A DNA stretch of 64,000 nt from Oleiagrimonas sp964566965 (GCA_964566965.1 CAZMKO010000003.1:6756-70755), one strand, 5' to 3'; shown: positions 15,421 through 24,770, counted from the stretch's first letter. Numbers and translations: made by a program. The notes: generated by a model from the sequence alone, not told the origin.

Positions 15421-15747
15421 TTACAGCGCCTTGTCGACCATGGCGGTCACCTTGCCCTTGGGCACGGCGCCGACCTGGGTATCCTGGACCTGGCCGTCCT
15501 TGAACAGGATCATCGTGGGCACGCCACGGATGGAATAGTTCATGGCGGTCTTCTGCGACTGGTCCACGTCGACCTTGACCACCTTCACGCGGCCCTCGTA
15601 CTCGGCGGCCACTTCCTCCAGAACCGGGTTCATGGCCTTGCACGGTCCGCACCAGGTGGCCCAGAAATCGACCAGGACCGGGGTATCGGATTTCAGCACC
15701 TGGGCGTCGAAATCGCCGTCGCTGACGTGGGTGATGGATTCGCTCAC
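15421..15747 (-). CDS. trxA: Thioredoxin 1
   Basis: General protein disulfide reductase of the cytosol, recycled by thioredoxin reductase. 108 residues, the standard length for TrxA, with the active site WCGPC at 32-36 in the FWATWCGPCKAMNPVLEE context and the cis-proline loop IRGVPTMILFKDG. No signal peptide, so it is the cytosolic form and not a secreted thioredoxin. It lies upstream of rho on the same strand, as in E. coli and xanthomonads. Its start faces rhlB across a 329-base divergent promoter region. Confidence 0.98.
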   Translation of the reverse strand: MSESITHVSDGDFDAQVLKSDTPVLVDFWATWCGPCKAMNPVLEEVAAEYEGRVKVVKVDVDQSQKTAMNYSIRGVPTMILFKDGQVQDTQVGAVPKGKVTAMVDKAL

Positions 15748-16076
15748 AGGGGTTCTCCGTGGTGATGTGGGAAGCGGGCCGGTGCGGGGGATGCCATGCC
15801 CGGATCGCTATCGGTTACACTAATGGGAATGGTCTGGCAAGCGGATGCGCCGTGCACCCGGCCCGGTTCCCGCCACCTGCCCATTGCAGCGCAAGCGGTA
15901 TCCGGTTTCAAGCGTCTGCACGCCGTCCCTTCCCGGGCGACCCGCCGGCTTGCGCCGGCTTCCAGTGACCAAAATGTGGGCCCTCACCGAATTTGCAAGG
16001 GCCCGGCGCGCCGCATCGCGCTTGCATCCTCTTTCAGGGCCCGGCGGATCGTGCCGCCGCCCACGGTTTCCCATTC
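15748..16076. promoter_or_regulatory. Divergent promoter region of trxA and rhlB
   Basis: 329 bases without a supported gene. It must hold the promoters for trxA (minus strand) and rhlB (plus strand). A TTACACTAATGG stretch near 15814-15825 could contribute a -10 element, but I see no convincing paired -35 box. Short frames in this stretch have no coding character. Confidence 0.5.
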
Positions 16077-17900
16077 ATGGCTGATCACGTACTTACCGAC
16101 ACCTTCTTCGAAAGCTTCCAGTTGCATCCGCAATTGCAACAGGGGCTGGCCGATTGCGGCTTTACACGTTGCACCCCGATCCAGGCATTGACCCTGCCGG
16201 TCGCCCTGTCCGGCCGCGACGTCGCCGGCCAGGCACAGACCGGCACCGGCAAGACCTGCGCCTTCCTGGTCGCGCTGATGAACCGCCTGCTGACGCAACC
16301 GGCGCGGGCCGCGCGCAAGGACACTGATCCGCGTGCGCTGGTTATCGCCCCGACCCGCGAGCTGGCCATCCAGATCGACAAGGACGCGCGCGCCATCGGG
16401 CTGCATACCGAACTCAGGACGGCGCTGATCTACGGCGGCGTCGACTACGACAAGCAGCGCCAGCAACTGCGCGACGGCTGCGACATCGTCATCGCCACGC
16501 CGGGCCGCATGCTCGACTACTACAAGCAGCACGTGTTCGGCCTGGACAACGTCGAGGTGATGGTCATCGACGAGGCCGACCGCATGTTCGACCTCGGCTT
16601 CATCAAGGACGTGCGCTACATCTTCCGCCGCCTGCCGCCGCGCGACGAGCGCCAGGTGCTGCTGTACTCGGCCACGCTCAGCCACCGCGTGCTGGAGCTG
16701 GCCTACGAGCACATGCACGAGGCCGAGAAGCTGGTCGCCGAGACCGACACCGTCACCGCCGACAAGGTGCGCCAAGTGGTGTATTTCCCGGCCAAGGAAG
16801 AAAAGCTGCCGCTGCTGCTGAACCTGCTGAAGAAGGAGCAGCCCGAGCGCGCCATCGTGTTCGTCAACACGCGCGCGCAGACCGACCGCGTGCAGGGCAA
16901 CCTGCGCCGGCACGGCTACAGGGTCGGCGCGCTGTCCGGCGACGTGCCGCAGGACAAGCGCCAGAAGGTGCTCAAGCGCTTCAAGGACGACCAGCTGGAA
17001 ATCCTGGTGTGCACCGACGTGGCCGCGCGCGGCCTGCACATCCCGCATGTCAGCCACGTGTTCAATTACGACCTGCCGCAGGACGCCGAGGACTACGTGC
17101 ACCGCATCGGCCGCACCGCGCGCCTGGGCGAGGAGGGCGACGCCATCAGCTTCGCCTGCGATCTGTACGCGATGAGCCTGCCCGACATCGAGGCCTACAT
17201 CGAGCAGAAGATTCCGGTCGAGGCCGTTGATCCGGCGATGCTGGTGATGCCCAAGCCGGTACGCGAGCCCGAGCCACCGCGCCATCCGCGGGCGGCGGCC
17301 GGGGACGGCAACGCCGCCGCACCCTCGCGCAAGCGTCGTCGCCGCCGCCGCGGTGGTGCCGGCAACGGCGGGTCGGGCACGGCCGCGCCTGGTGTCGACA
17401 AGGCATCGTCCGAGGCCGCCGGCACCGCCGATGGCACGGACGGGAAAACCACCGCGGCCGCAAACGCGGCCAAGCCGGCCGGTTCACGGCCGCAGGGCGG
17501 GGAAGGCCAGGGGGCGCCGCGCAAGCGTCGTCGTCGCCGCGGCGGCCGCCATCGCAACCGCCATCCGGACGGCCGGACGGTACGGGAAGGGGCCAGCCCG
17601 GAGCGTCGTGGCGCGGCCAACACGGCGGCACATGGCGGCGACAGCGCGCGTCATGATGATGTCAAGAGCGCCGACCGCGCGCCGCGCGGAAATCGGGACA
17701 ACCGCGAGCGGCGCAAGCGTCCGCAGGGTGCCTCGAGCACGGCTCCCGCGCCGCGTGCCGCGCCGGCCACCTCGCCGCAACCGGCGCCGAAGAACAACCA
17801 CGCCACCACCACCCAGGTGCATGCGCGCGCCGTCGGCGGCGAGCGCAAGGGCGGTTTCCTGAAGCGGTTGGCCAAGGGGCTGTTCGGCGGCCACAAATAG
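16077..17900 (+). CDS. rhlB: DEAD-box RNA helicase RhlB with long basic C-terminal tail
   Basis: ATP-dependent RNA helicase; in enterobacteria it serves the RNase E degradosome. The core (about 1-400) shows the Q motif (FTRCTPIQALTLP), AQTGTGKT, PTRELAIQ, the VIDEADRMFD DEAD motif, SATLS, and the C-terminal motifs LVCTDVAARGLHI and HRIGRTARLGEEGD. Residues 405-607 form a disordered tail rich in Arg, Lys, Gly and Ala with blocks such as RKRRRRRRGGAG and RKRRRRRGGRHRNRH, the type seen in xanthomonad RhlB and likely to bind RNA. The protein has 607 residues, against about 420 in E. coli. ATG 16077 gives the family's normal N-terminus. Confidence 0.96.
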   Translation: MADHVLTDTFFESFQLHPQLQQGLADCGFTRCTPIQALTLPVALSGRDVAGQAQTGTGKTCAFLVALMNRLLTQPARAARKDTDPRALVIAPTRELAIQIDKDARAIGLHTELRTALIYGGVDYDKQRQQLRDGCDIVIATPGRMLDYYKQHVFGLDNVEVMVIDEADRMFDLGFIKDVRYIFRRLPPRDERQVLLYSATLSHRVLELAYEHMHEAEKLVAETDTVTADKVRQVVYFPAKEEKLPLLLNLLKKEQPERAIVFVNTRAQTDRVQGNLRRHGYRVGALSGDVPQDKRQKVLKRFKDDQLEILVCTDVAARGLHIPHVSHVFNYDLPQDAEDYVHRIGRTARLGEEGDAISFACDLYAMSLPDIEAYIEQKIPVEAVDPAMLVMPKPVREPEPPRHPRAAAGDGNAAAPSRKRRRRRRGGAGNGGSGTAAPGVDKASSEAAGTADGTDGKTTAAANAAKPAGSRPQGGEGQGAPRKRRRRRGGRHRNRHPDGRTVREGASPERRGAANTAAHGGDSARHDDVKSADRAPRGNRDNRERRKRPQGASSTAPAPRAAPATSPQPAPKNNHATTTQVHARAVGGERKGGFLKRLAKGLFGGHK

Positions 17901-17980
17901 GCCGTGACCGGTGCCGTCGTCTGCGCCGACGGCACCACTTCACGGTATGCTCGCGCTGTCTTCCATTCCGTGACCGACCC

Positions 17981-18658
17981 GTGATCCGATTCGACCAGGT
18001 CAGCATGCGCTATCCCACCGGCCAGGAAGCCCTGGCCGGGTTGTCGTTCCATGTCGATGCCGGCGAGATGGTGTTCGTCACCGGTCACTCCGGCGCCGGC
18101 AAGAGCACCCTGCTGAAGCTGCTGGCACGCATCGAGCGGCCCACGCATGGCACCGTCACGCTGGACGGGCGCAACCTGGCCACCGTGCGCGAGCGGCAGG
18201 TTCCGCTGCTGCGTCGCGAGCTGGGCATGGTGTTCCAGGACCACCGTCTGCTGCTGGACCGCAGCGTGTTCGCCAATGTCGAGTTGCCGCTGGTGATCAC
18301 CGGCATGGCGCCGGCCGAGCGGGCCCGGCGCGTGCGCGCGGCGCTGGAGAAGGTCGGCCTGCTGCGCTATGAAAACCAGCCGCCGGTGACGTTGTCCACC
18401 GGCGAGCAGCAGCGGGTCGGTATCGCCCGTGCCATCGTTACCAAGCCGCCGGTGCTGATCGCGGATGAACCCACGGGCAATCTCGACCCGGGGCTGGCCC
18501 GCGAGATCCTGGGCCTGTTCGTGGCGTTTCAGCGTGTGGGCACCACGGTGCTTGTCGCCAGCCATGACCTGATGCTCATCAAAAGCATGAAACAACGCGT
18601 GCTGGTGCTCGATCACGGCCGTATGGTCGACGACGTGCCCGCGCAGGAGGTGGCGTGA
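17981..18658 (+). CDS. ftsE: Cell-division ATP-binding protein FtsE
   Basis: ATPase of the FtsEX complex, which links divisome constriction to activation of periplasmic wall hydrolases. The 225 residues have Walker A GHSGAGKST at about 35-43, the ABC signature LSTGEQQRVGIARAI (a Thr where LSGGE is usual), Walker B VLIADEPTGNLD, and the H-loop VASHD. The start is GTG 17981; the gene overlaps ftsX, with the ftsE stop TGA sharing a base with the ftsX ATG. The FtsE-typical N-terminus IRFDQVSMRYPTGQEAL separates it from generic MacB/LolD ATPases. Confidence 0.96.
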   Translation: MIRFDQVSMRYPTGQEALAGLSFHVDAGEMVFVTGHSGAGKSTLLKLLARIERPTHGTVTLDGRNLATVRERQVPLLRRELGMVFQDHRLLLDRSVFANVELPLVITGMAPAERARRVRAALEKVGLLRYENQPPVTLSTGEQQRVGIARAIVTKPPVLIADEPTGNLDPGLAREILGLFVAFQRVGTTVLVASHDLMLIKSMKQRVLVLDHGRMVDDVPAQEVA

Positions 18659-19611
18659 TGACCCGGCAGGATGGCAGGCGCGCCGCGCCGCGTCCGCCAC
18701 ATCGGTTGGCGGTGTGGGGGCGGCACCACGTCTGGTGTCTGCGGGCCAGCATGCGGCGGCTGGCCGCGCGGCCGGTGGGAACATTGTTGACGGTGCTGGT
18801 CATGGGGTTTGCCCTGGCCCTGCCGCTGGCGTTCTGGCTGGTGCTCGGCAACGTGCAGCAACTGGCCGGCAGCCTGGGTCGGACCCAGGCCCTGAACGTG
18901 TTCATGCAGGTGGACGCGCCGGCCGACAAGGTCACGGCACTGGCCGACAAGTTGGGTGGACGCGAGGACGTGGGCGGTGTGGAAGTGGTGACGCCCGACG
19001 CCGGCATGCGGGAACTTGCATCCATGCAGGGGTTCGCAAAAGCCCTGCATTCGCTGGACTACAATCCGCTGCCATACGTGATCGTGGTTGAACCACGCGC
19101 GCACGCCGAGGCGGCCGCGATCGAAGCTCTTGCTACTGACCTGCGCGCGCAGCCGGGGGTCGACCAGGTGCAGGACGACGGCACCTGGCGCGAGCGCTTG
19201 GATGCACTGGTCGACGTGGGCCGGCGTGTGGTCGTGGCCATGGTGGCGCTGCTGGCGCTGGCGGCCTTGCTGGTGGTCGGCAACAGCGTGCGGCTGGATA
19301 TTCAGGGGCGGGCCGAGGAAATCGGCGTATTGAAGCTGGTCGGCGCCAGCCATGCGTTCGTGCGCCGGCCGTATCTGTATACCGGCTTCTGGTACGGTCT
19401 GGCCGGCGGCCTGGTGGCCAGCGTGCTGGTCCTGCTGGTGGAGGCGATGCTGGCCGGACCCATGCAGCAACTCATGGCCAGCTACGGCGGGCGGCTGCGC
19501 ATCGACGGACTGGCGTGGTGGCAGCTGTTGCTGGCTCCGGCACTGGCCGCGGCGCTGGGCTGGCTGGGCGCGCGCGTGGTCAGCGCGCGCTGGCTGCGCT
19601 TGAGCGATTGA
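18658..19611 (+). CDS. ftsX: Cell-division membrane protein FtsX
   Basis: Membrane partner of FtsE; its periplasmic loop activates wall hydrolases through EnvC or NlpD-type adaptors. 317 residues, with four membrane segments: one at about 42-65 (GTLLTVLVMGFALALPLAFWLVL), a periplasmic domain to about 185, and three near 192-212, 246-268 and 284-305. The LKLVGASHAFVRRPYLYTGF motif is characteristic of FtsX. ATG 18658 follows AGGAGG by 8 bases, which favours it over the GTG at 18655. It forms an operon with ftsE. Unlike the E. coli order ftsE-ftsX-rpoH, two genes sit before rpoH here. Confidence 0.95.
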   Translation: MTRQDGRRAAPRPPHRLAVWGRHHVWCLRASMRRLAARPVGTLLTVLVMGFALALPLAFWLVLGNVQQLAGSLGRTQALNVFMQVDAPADKVTALADKLGGREDVGGVEVVTPDAGMRELASMQGFAKALHSLDYNPLPYVIVVEPRAHAEAAAIEALATDLRAQPGVDQVQDDGTWRERLDALVDVGRRVVVAMVALLALAALLVVGNSVRLDIQGRAEEIGVLKLVGASHAFVRRPYLYTGFWYGLAGGLVASVLVLLVEAMLAGPMQQLMASYGGRLRIDGLAWWQLLLAPALAAALGWLGARVVSARWLRLSD

Positions 19612-19645
19612 TTCACGCTGAGGTTCGAGGGGGAACGGCACGGCA

Positions 19646-20485
19646 ATGAGTACGAATATCGGTCGGCACACGGCCAGCACCGAACCGCGCGTGCTGGTAG
19701 TGGACGGCTCCAGGGTGGTGCGGCGCCTGATCACGCGCGTGCTCGAGAGCGAGCTCGAAGGCGTGACCGTGGTGGCCTGCGCCGATGGCGCCGAGGCCAA
19801 GGCCGCACTGCAGGATGATGTCATCGACTTCGTCACCATCGCGTTGCGGCTGCCGGACATGGACGGGCTGGAATTGGCCGGCTACATCCGCGAGTACGTG
19901 GCCCAGACCTACGTGCCGATCGTGGTGGTGTCCGGAGATGTCGATGCGCGCCTGCGCGAGCGCAGTCTGGGCGATGATGTCACCGATTATTTCGACAAGT
20001 CGCTGGGGTTTCATGCCCTGGCCGATTTCATCCGCGGCTACGTCAGCCCGGTCGGTGCCGCCGAAGGGGAGGTGTTGTATGTCGAGGACAGCCGTGTGGT
20101 CGCCCTGGCTACCCGGCGCATGCTGGAAAAGCACGGCTTGACCGTGCTCCATGTGAGTAGCGTCGAGGACGCGTTGGCCCTGCTCGACACGGCCCGTGCA
20201 CAGGGACGCGTCGGCGCCGACGTGGTGCTCACCGACGTCACGTTGAAGGGCGAATTGACCGGCGGCGACTTGTTGCAGCGGGTACGCGACGATTATGGTT
20301 ACTCCAAGGGCGGCCTGCCGGTGCTGGTGATGACCGGTGACGACAATCCCGCCAAGCAGGCGGCCCTGATCCGTGCCGGCGCCAACGATCTGGTGGAAAA
20401 ACCGGTCGAGGAGCGCCTTCTGGTGACCAAACTGCTGTTTCAGCTGCGCGTGGCGCGGCATGTGCGGGGATCTTGCGATGCCTGA
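19646..20485 (+). CDS. Tandem-receiver response regulator, first receiver lacking the phospho-acceptor Asp
   Basis: 279-residue protein made only of two CheY-like receiver domains with no output domain. REC1 (about 15-130): the site that should be Asp is Ala66 (in VTIALRLPDMDG), and the acidic pocket is Asp20-Gly21 instead of two acids. Ser96 and Lys118 remain. REC2 (about 141-265): complete, with Glu147-Asp148, Asp197 in VVLTDVTL, Thr230 and Lys252. REC1 is therefore a pseudo-receiver and REC2 the phosphorylatable one. No histidine kinase is nearby. It lies between ftsX and ung and overlaps ung by eight bases. The partner and output are unknown; a phospho-relay or sequestering role is plausible. 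Confidence 0.85.
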   Translation: MSTNIGRHTASTEPRVLVVDGSRVVRRLITRVLESELEGVTVVACADGAEAKAALQDDVIDFVTIALRLPDMDGLELAGYIREYVAQTYVPIVVVSGDVDARLRERSLGDDVTDYFDKSLGFHALADFIRGYVSPVGAAEGEVLYVEDSRVVALATRRMLEKHGLTVLHVSSVEDALALLDTARAQGRVGADVVLTDVTLKGELTGGDLLQRVRDDYGYSKGGLPVLVMTGDDNPAKQAALIRAGANDLVEKPVEERLLVTKLLFQLRVARHVRGSCDA

Positions 20486-21188
20486 CGGGGACGTCAAACT
20501 GGAGGCGAGCTGGAAAGCGCGTCTGGGCGAGTATTTCCAGCGCCCCGACATGCGAGCGCTGGGCGATTTTCTGCGTGCCGAGAAACGCGCCGGCAAGGCT
20601 GTTTTCCCGCCCGGCCGGGAAATCTTCGCGGCGTTCGAGTACACGCCGTTCGATGCCGTGAAGGTGGTGATTCTCGGCCAGGATCCATACCACGGGCCGG
20701 GCCAGGCGCACGGCCTGTGCTTTTCGGTGCGGCCCGGCGTGCGGGTGCCGCCCTCGCTGGCCAACATCTTCCGGGAGATCGAGCGCGATCTGGGGACCGT
20801 GCCGCCGGATCATGGTTGTCTGACCCCGTGGGCACGTCGCGGCGTGCTGCTCCTCAACAGCGTGCTTACGGTCGAGCGGGGGCGCGCCGGCGCGCACCGC
20901 GGGCGCGGCTGGGAGGCATTCACCGATGCCGTCATTGGCGAATTGAACCGCGGCCGGGACGGCCTGGTGTTCCTGTTGTGGGGAAGCTACGCGCAGGCCA
21001 AGGGACGGCTCATCGACGGGCGTCGGCATCACGTCCTGCGGGCGCCGCATCCGTCACCGCTGTCGGCGCACCGGGGCTTTCTCGGCTGCGGCCACTTCTC
21101 GGCCGCCAACCGTTTCCTGGCGGAGCACGAACGCGAACCGGTGGACTGGTCGCTGCCGCCGCGCGCGACGCTGGAAAGCGTGGGCTGA
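20478..21188 (+). CDS. ung: Uracil-DNA glycosylase (family 1)
   Basis: Removes uracil from DNA to begin base-excision repair. 236 residues with GQDPYHG at about 67-73 (catalytic Asp69), the uracil-pocket segment GLCFSV, LLLNSVLTVE and the DNA-intercalation motif HPSPLSAHRG near residue 195. ATG 20478 lies inside the end of the tandem-receiver gene with GGGGA upstream; ATG 20460 is possible but adds only six residues. This is a typical full-length bacterial Ung. Overlap with the receiver gene suggests one transcript. Confidence 0.97.
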   Translation: MPDGDVKLEASWKARLGEYFQRPDMRALGDFLRAEKRAGKAVFPPGREIFAAFEYTPFDAVKVVILGQDPYHGPGQAHGLCFSVRPGVRVPPSLANIFREIERDLGTVPPDHGCLTPWARRGVLLLNSVLTVERGRAGAHRGRGWEAFTDAVIGELNRGRDGLVFLLWGSYAQAKGRLIDGRRHHVLRAPHPSPLSAHRGFLGCGHFSAANRFLAEHEREPVDWSLPPRATLESVG

Positions 21189-21241
21189 ACGGCGTTCGCC
21201 AACGCGAACATCGCGTTCAATCCCATTTCATATACTCTTTG

Positions 21242-21247
21242 GTACAA
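21242..21247 (+). promoter_or_regulatory. rpoH: Candidate -10 element of the rpoH promoter
   Basis: TACAAT in an AT-rich stretch between ung and rpoH, 52 bases before the CIRCE. A TATACT lies nearby (21229-21234). No clear -35 box sits at the right distance, so the start site remains tentative. Confidence 0.3.
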
Positions 21248-21298
21248 TAAAGCTTTCCACCCATCGGAACCGGGCGAAAACCGGAACTTTTCCGCCCG

Positions 21299-21325
21299 TT
21301 AGCACTCCAACTGTCGGAGTGCTAA
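21299..21325. promoter_or_regulatory. CIRCE operator (HrcA binding site) upstream of rpoH
   Basis: TTAGCACTC (21299-21307), nine spacer bases, and GAGTGCTAA (21317-21325) match the CIRCE consensus TTAGCACTC-N9-GAGTGCTAA in every arm position. CIRCE is the operator of the heat-shock repressor HrcA, usually found before groESL or hrcA-dnaK. Here it ends 30 bases before the rpoH ATG, probably in the 5' untranslated region, so HrcA would repress sigma-32 synthesis. hrcA itself is not in this window. Confidence 0.95.
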
Positions 21326-21355
21326 TCTGTACGATCACACAGCGAGGTTACTTGC

Positions 21356-22216
<861 letters not shown>

Positions 22217-22244
22217 CGCGGCGAGGCAATGTGATGACCGATGG

Positions 22245-22270
22245 ACGGCCCTGCGGGGCCGTTCGTTGTT
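22245..22270 (+). terminator. Probable terminator after rpoH
   Basis: Stem ACGGCCC (22245-22251) with GGGCCGT (22256-22262) and loop TGCG, followed by TCGTTGTT, which is T-rich but not a pure T-run. It lies 28 bases past the rpoH stop. Confidence 0.55.
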
Positions 22271-22280
22271 GGAGGGCCAG

Positions 22281-22362
22281 CCATCGCGGCCATGGGCCGC
22301 TCCCACAAGGGTTTCCGGGAATTCCGAGCAAGCCCTGCGGGAGCGGCCCATGGCCGCGATGG
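22281..22362. repeat. Intergenic hairpin repeat between convergent rpoH and priA
   Basis: Left arm CCATCGCGGCCATGGGCCGC (22281-22300) and right arm GCGGCCCATGGCCGCGATGG (22343-22362) are exact inverted copies around a 42-base centre. Same family as 13326-13409 and 46363-46443. It sits where two transcripts meet, a common place for REP-like elements. Confidence 0.85.
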
Positions 22363-22396
22363 TTGGTAGCTTGCCTGGGCTGGCATTCACGGCCCT

Positions 22397-24574
22397 TCAA
22401 TACAAATCCACCGGATCAACGTCGATCGACCAGCGCACGCGACGCGCGCCGGGCAGTGCCAGCAAGGCATCCCGCCAGGAGCGCAGCAGGGTGTGGAGTT
22501 CGCCGCGGCGGTCGGCCTCGAGCAGGATCTGTCCGCGGTGCCGGCCGGCGCGCAACGGCATCGGAGCAGGCATCGGCCCCAGCACGCGCAGCGCGGTGTG
22601 CCCGGGCAGTGCCGCATGCGCCGCCTTGAGGAAGGCGTTGACGGTGTCTTTCTGGTGGGCCTCGACGCGCAGCAGGGCCTGGCTCGAAGCCGGCGGCAGT
22701 TGCAGGGTACGGCGTTCGGCCAACAGGTCGGCGGCGGTGGCCGCGTAGCCCTTGCCCAGCAGCGAGTGCAGGAAAGGGTGCTCGGGATGGTGGGTCTGCA
22801 GCAGCACCGTGCCCGGTTTTTGCGCGCGTCCGGCGCGTCCGGCCACCTGCACCACCAGCTGCGCCAGGCGCTCCTGGGAGCGGAAATCCACGCTCAGCAG
22901 GCCTTCGTCGACGCCGGTGATGGCGACCAGGGTCAGGTTGTCCAGGTCGTGACCCTTGGCCAGGATCTGGGTACCGACCAGGATGGCCGCGCGATCGGGC
23001 CTCAAGCCCTCGAGAATTTTCTCGAACGCATCGCGGCGGCGCGTGGTCTCACTGTCGATGCGCCACACCGGCGTGTCCGGGAACCGCGCACGCAGGGTTT
23101 CCTCCAGACGTTCGGTGCCATGCCCCTGCGGTTTGAGGTGCGGCGAACCGCAATCCGGGCAGGCCTCGGGCAGGCGGCGTTCGTGCCCGCAGTGGTGGCA
23201 GACCAGACGCCGCCGCGCGGCGTGCAGCGTCATCGGTTTGTCGCAGCGTTCGCAGTGGGCGTGCCACCCGCAGGCGTGGCACATCAGCACCGGCGCGTAG
23301 CCGCGGCGGTTGCGGAACACCAGTACCTGCTCGTCGCGTTCCAACGCCGCTTCGATGTGGCGCAGCAATTCCGGCGACAGACCGTGCTGAAGGCGCTGCG
23401 CGCGGATGTCGACCAGGCGCACTTGCGGCGCGGGCCGGGCGCTGGCGCGTTCGGGCAGGGTCAGGTGCCGGTAGCGCCCGGCCTGGATGTTGGCCAGGGT
23501 TTCCAGGGACGGCGTGGCCGATCCCAGCACGATCGGTACGTCCAGGGTACGCGCGCGCCAGACGGCGAGGTCGCGCGCGTGGTAACGGAAGCCGTCCTGC
23601 TGTTTGTAGGAGGTGTCGTGTTCCTCGTCGACCACGATCAGGCCGGCCCGCGGCAGCGGGGTGAAAATGGCCGAACGCGTGCCCAGGACGACGCGCGCCC
23701 GGCCATGCCTCGCGCGCAGCCAGGCACGTGCCCGCTCCCCCTTGGGCAGACCTGAATGCAGCACTTCGACCTGGCTGCCCAGGCGTTCGCGCAGTCGTCG
23801 CACGGTTTGCGGCGTCAGGCTGATCTCCGGCACCAGCATCAGGACCTGGCGGCCGTGTGCCAGCGCGTCGCGCATCAGGGCCAGGTACACCTCCGTCTTG
23901 CCACTGCCGGTGACCCCCTCCAGCACGAACGCCTGGAAGCCCGGCGCGGCATGTCGCACGGCGTCGACAGCCTGCTGCTGGTGGGGGTTGAGGTCCGGTC
24001 CTTCGCGGGCCGGCGGCGCGGCATCGGCGTCGGTCAGATGGTGGCGTTGGACCAGACCCGCGCGTTCCAGGCGCCGGGCCGCGTCGCGCCAGTCGGGCAG
24101 TTGCAGGGTCAAGGCGTCGGCACGGCGCGTGCCCTCGGCGAGAAGCGCCAGCAGCCGGCGCGAACGCCCGCGCCGCTTTCCTGCGGCTCGCGCGGCCTCG
24201 CCCTCCGCGGTGAGAGCCCAGGCCTCGATGCCGGGCTCCGGTGGTGGCCGGTCGCCGCGCAGGGCCACCGGCAAGGCGCCGAACAGCACATCGCCCGGGG
24301 CGCCCAGCCAATAGCGGCCGGCGCGGGCCAGCGTGGACATCAGTTCGGTGTCCAGCAGCGGCATGCGGTCGATGACGTCGGCGACCCGTTTCAGCTTGTC
24401 GGCGGGTGTGGATGCATCCGTCCCCGTCGCCACCACGATGCCCACGCGCTGGCCGGTGCCAAACGGTACCCGCACCCGGCAGCCGGGGACCACCGGGCCG
24501 CCATCGGCGGGCGGCAGATAGTCGAACAGCCGCGGCAGGGGCACGGGCAGGGCGATACGCAGGACGTCGGGCAT
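22397..24574 (-). CDS. priA: Primosomal helicase PriA
   Basis: Restart helicase that reloads the replisome at stalled forks. 725 residues, with the N-terminal 3'-OH binding domain (LRIALPVPLPRLFDYLPP), helicase motif I GVTGSGKTEVYL, DEEH box VVDEEHDTSYKQQDGFRYHARD, and the Cys-rich zinc-binding insert (CHACGWHAHCERC, CHHCGHERRLPEACPDCG). Motifs V and VI are also present (ILVGTQILAKGHDLDNL, QVAGRAGR). ATG 24574 is a full-length start. Its promoter falls in the same gene-free stretch as two perfect DnaA boxes (24690-24712), about 115-140 bases upstream of the start codon. Confidence 0.97.
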   Translation of the reverse strand: MPDVLRIALPVPLPRLFDYLPPADGGPVVPGCRVRVPFGTGQRVGIVVATGTDASTPADKLKRVADVIDRMPLLDTELMSTLARAGRYWLGAPGDVLFGALPVALRGDRPPPEPGIEAWALTAEGEAARAAGKRRGRSRRLLALLAEGTRRADALTLQLPDWRDAARRLERAGLVQRHHLTDADAAPPAREGPDLNPHQQQAVDAVRHAAPGFQAFVLEGVTGSGKTEVYLALMRDALAHGRQVLMLVPEISLTPQTVRRLRERLGSQVEVLHSGLPKGERARAWLRARHGRARVVLGTRSAIFTPLPRAGLIVVDEEHDTSYKQQDGFRYHARDLAVWRARTLDVPIVLGSATPSLETLANIQAGRYRHLTLPERASARPAPQVRLVDIRAQRLQHGLSPELLRHIEAALERDEQVLVFRNRRGYAPVLMCHACGWHAHCERCDKPMTLHAARRRLVCHHCGHERRLPEACPDCGSPHLKPQGHGTERLEETLRARFPDTPVWRIDSETTRRRDAFEKILEGLRPDRAAILVGTQILAKGHDLDNLTLVAITGVDEGLLSVDFRSQERLAQLVVQVAGRAGRAQKPGTVLLQTHHPEHPFLHSLLGKGYAATAADLLAERRTLQLPPASSQALLRVEAHQKDTVNAFLKAAHAALPGHTALRVLGPMPAPMPLRAGRHRGQILLEADRRGELHTLLRSWRDALLALPGARRVRWSIDVDPVDLY

Positions 24575-24689
24575 GCCGGCAGTGTAGCCGGCGCGGTTCC
24601 CGGCCGGGAGAGGTGGCCACCTACGCGCACTTTCCGAACCGGACTTTTGAAATGGCGGCTAAGTGTGTGAGTCACGTGGGGTTTATGGT

Positions 24690-24724
24690 TTATCCACAAA
24701 AGCTGTGGATAACATTGTGGATGG
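24690..24724. promoter_or_regulatory. DnaA box cluster
   Basis: TTATCCACA (24690-24698) and its inverse TGTGGATAA (24704-24712) are perfect consensus DnaA boxes separated by five bases. A third copy, TGTGGATGG (24716-24724 region), matches 7 of 9. The boxes sit between the priA start and an AT-rich block. They could serve as an origin element, a DnaA titration site or a DnaA-controlled priA promoter. Confidence 0.8.
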
Positions 24725-24770
24725 GGACGGGAGGGCGGCGCCTGTGCCGCATGCCTGCAGGGGCGGCGAC

